DNA of 5,178 nt, taken from positions 1 through 5,178 of the forward strand of contig JAABPS010000226.1 in the NCBI GenBank assembly GCA_011391835.1, given 5' to 3'. Made by a program: the position numbers and the translations under genes. This DNA comes from Desulfobacteraceae bacterium. Lineage in GTDB: Bacteria > Desulfobacterota > Desulfobacteria > Desulfobacterales > JAABPS01. The notes below the pieces were generated by a model, which was given only the letters and a program-made list of their open reading frames with translations, did not search any database and was not told the DNA's origin. Positions 5,148 through 5,178 of the stretch are shown here, piece after piece. Numbering within the stretch: the stretch's first letter is position 1; every line of letters starts with the position of its first letter.

Positions 5148-5178
5148 AATATTTTTAAAAAATAGCAGAACGTGTATT

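Overview
The window looks like a chromosomal stretch of moderate GC from a Gram-negative bacterium. The gene set is a YjbQ-family protein, a CoA-disulfide-reductase-type flavoenzyme, a type I-beta DAHP synthase and a polytopic GT-C-like membrane protein. It would fit a sulfate reducer or another Desulfobacterota-like anaerobe, but that placement is an inference from general gene content and not from a marker. I see no mobile element, CRISPR array, rRNA or tRNA.

Layout from left to right: a short AT-rich hairpin at the left edge; a yjbQ-type gene on the minus strand (67-483); a divergent intergenic region with a candidate promoter for each side and a TATCA/TGATA inverted repeat; and a large membrane protein gene on the plus strand (642-2228). 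That gene runs tail to tail into a minus-strand FAD/NAD(P) disulfide oxidoreductase gene (2225-3586), so the two stop codons overlap. After a 221-base gap with a possible promoter comes a minus-strand DAHP synthase gene, aroF (3808-4818), whose metal ligands all appear intact.

The most interesting part is the 360 bases without an annotated gene upstream of aroF (4819-5178). On the minus strand it holds, in transcription order, a perfect TTGACA -35 box, a 32-codon reading frame with three consecutive Trp codons (Phe-Ile-Phe-Trp-Trp-Trp) and a fourth Trp codon further on, an 11-bp terminator hairpin followed by a T run, a second hairpin also followed by T residues, and then the Shine-Dalgarno and start of aroF. 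Segments of the leader can pair with one another and with the 5' arm of the terminator. This is the organisation of a ribosome-mediated tryptophan attenuator, here placed on the first enzyme of the shikimate pathway instead of on the trp operon.

Working model: low charged tRNA-Trp stalls the leader ribosome, the antiterminator forms and aroF is transcribed. With ample Trp, transcription stops before aroF. The AroF protein also has the N-terminal ferredoxin-like domain that in the Thermotoga maritima homologue mediates feedback by Tyr/Phe, so the enzyme may be under Trp control at the RNA level and Tyr/Phe control at the protein level. The remaining genes show no evident functional tie to this pathway.
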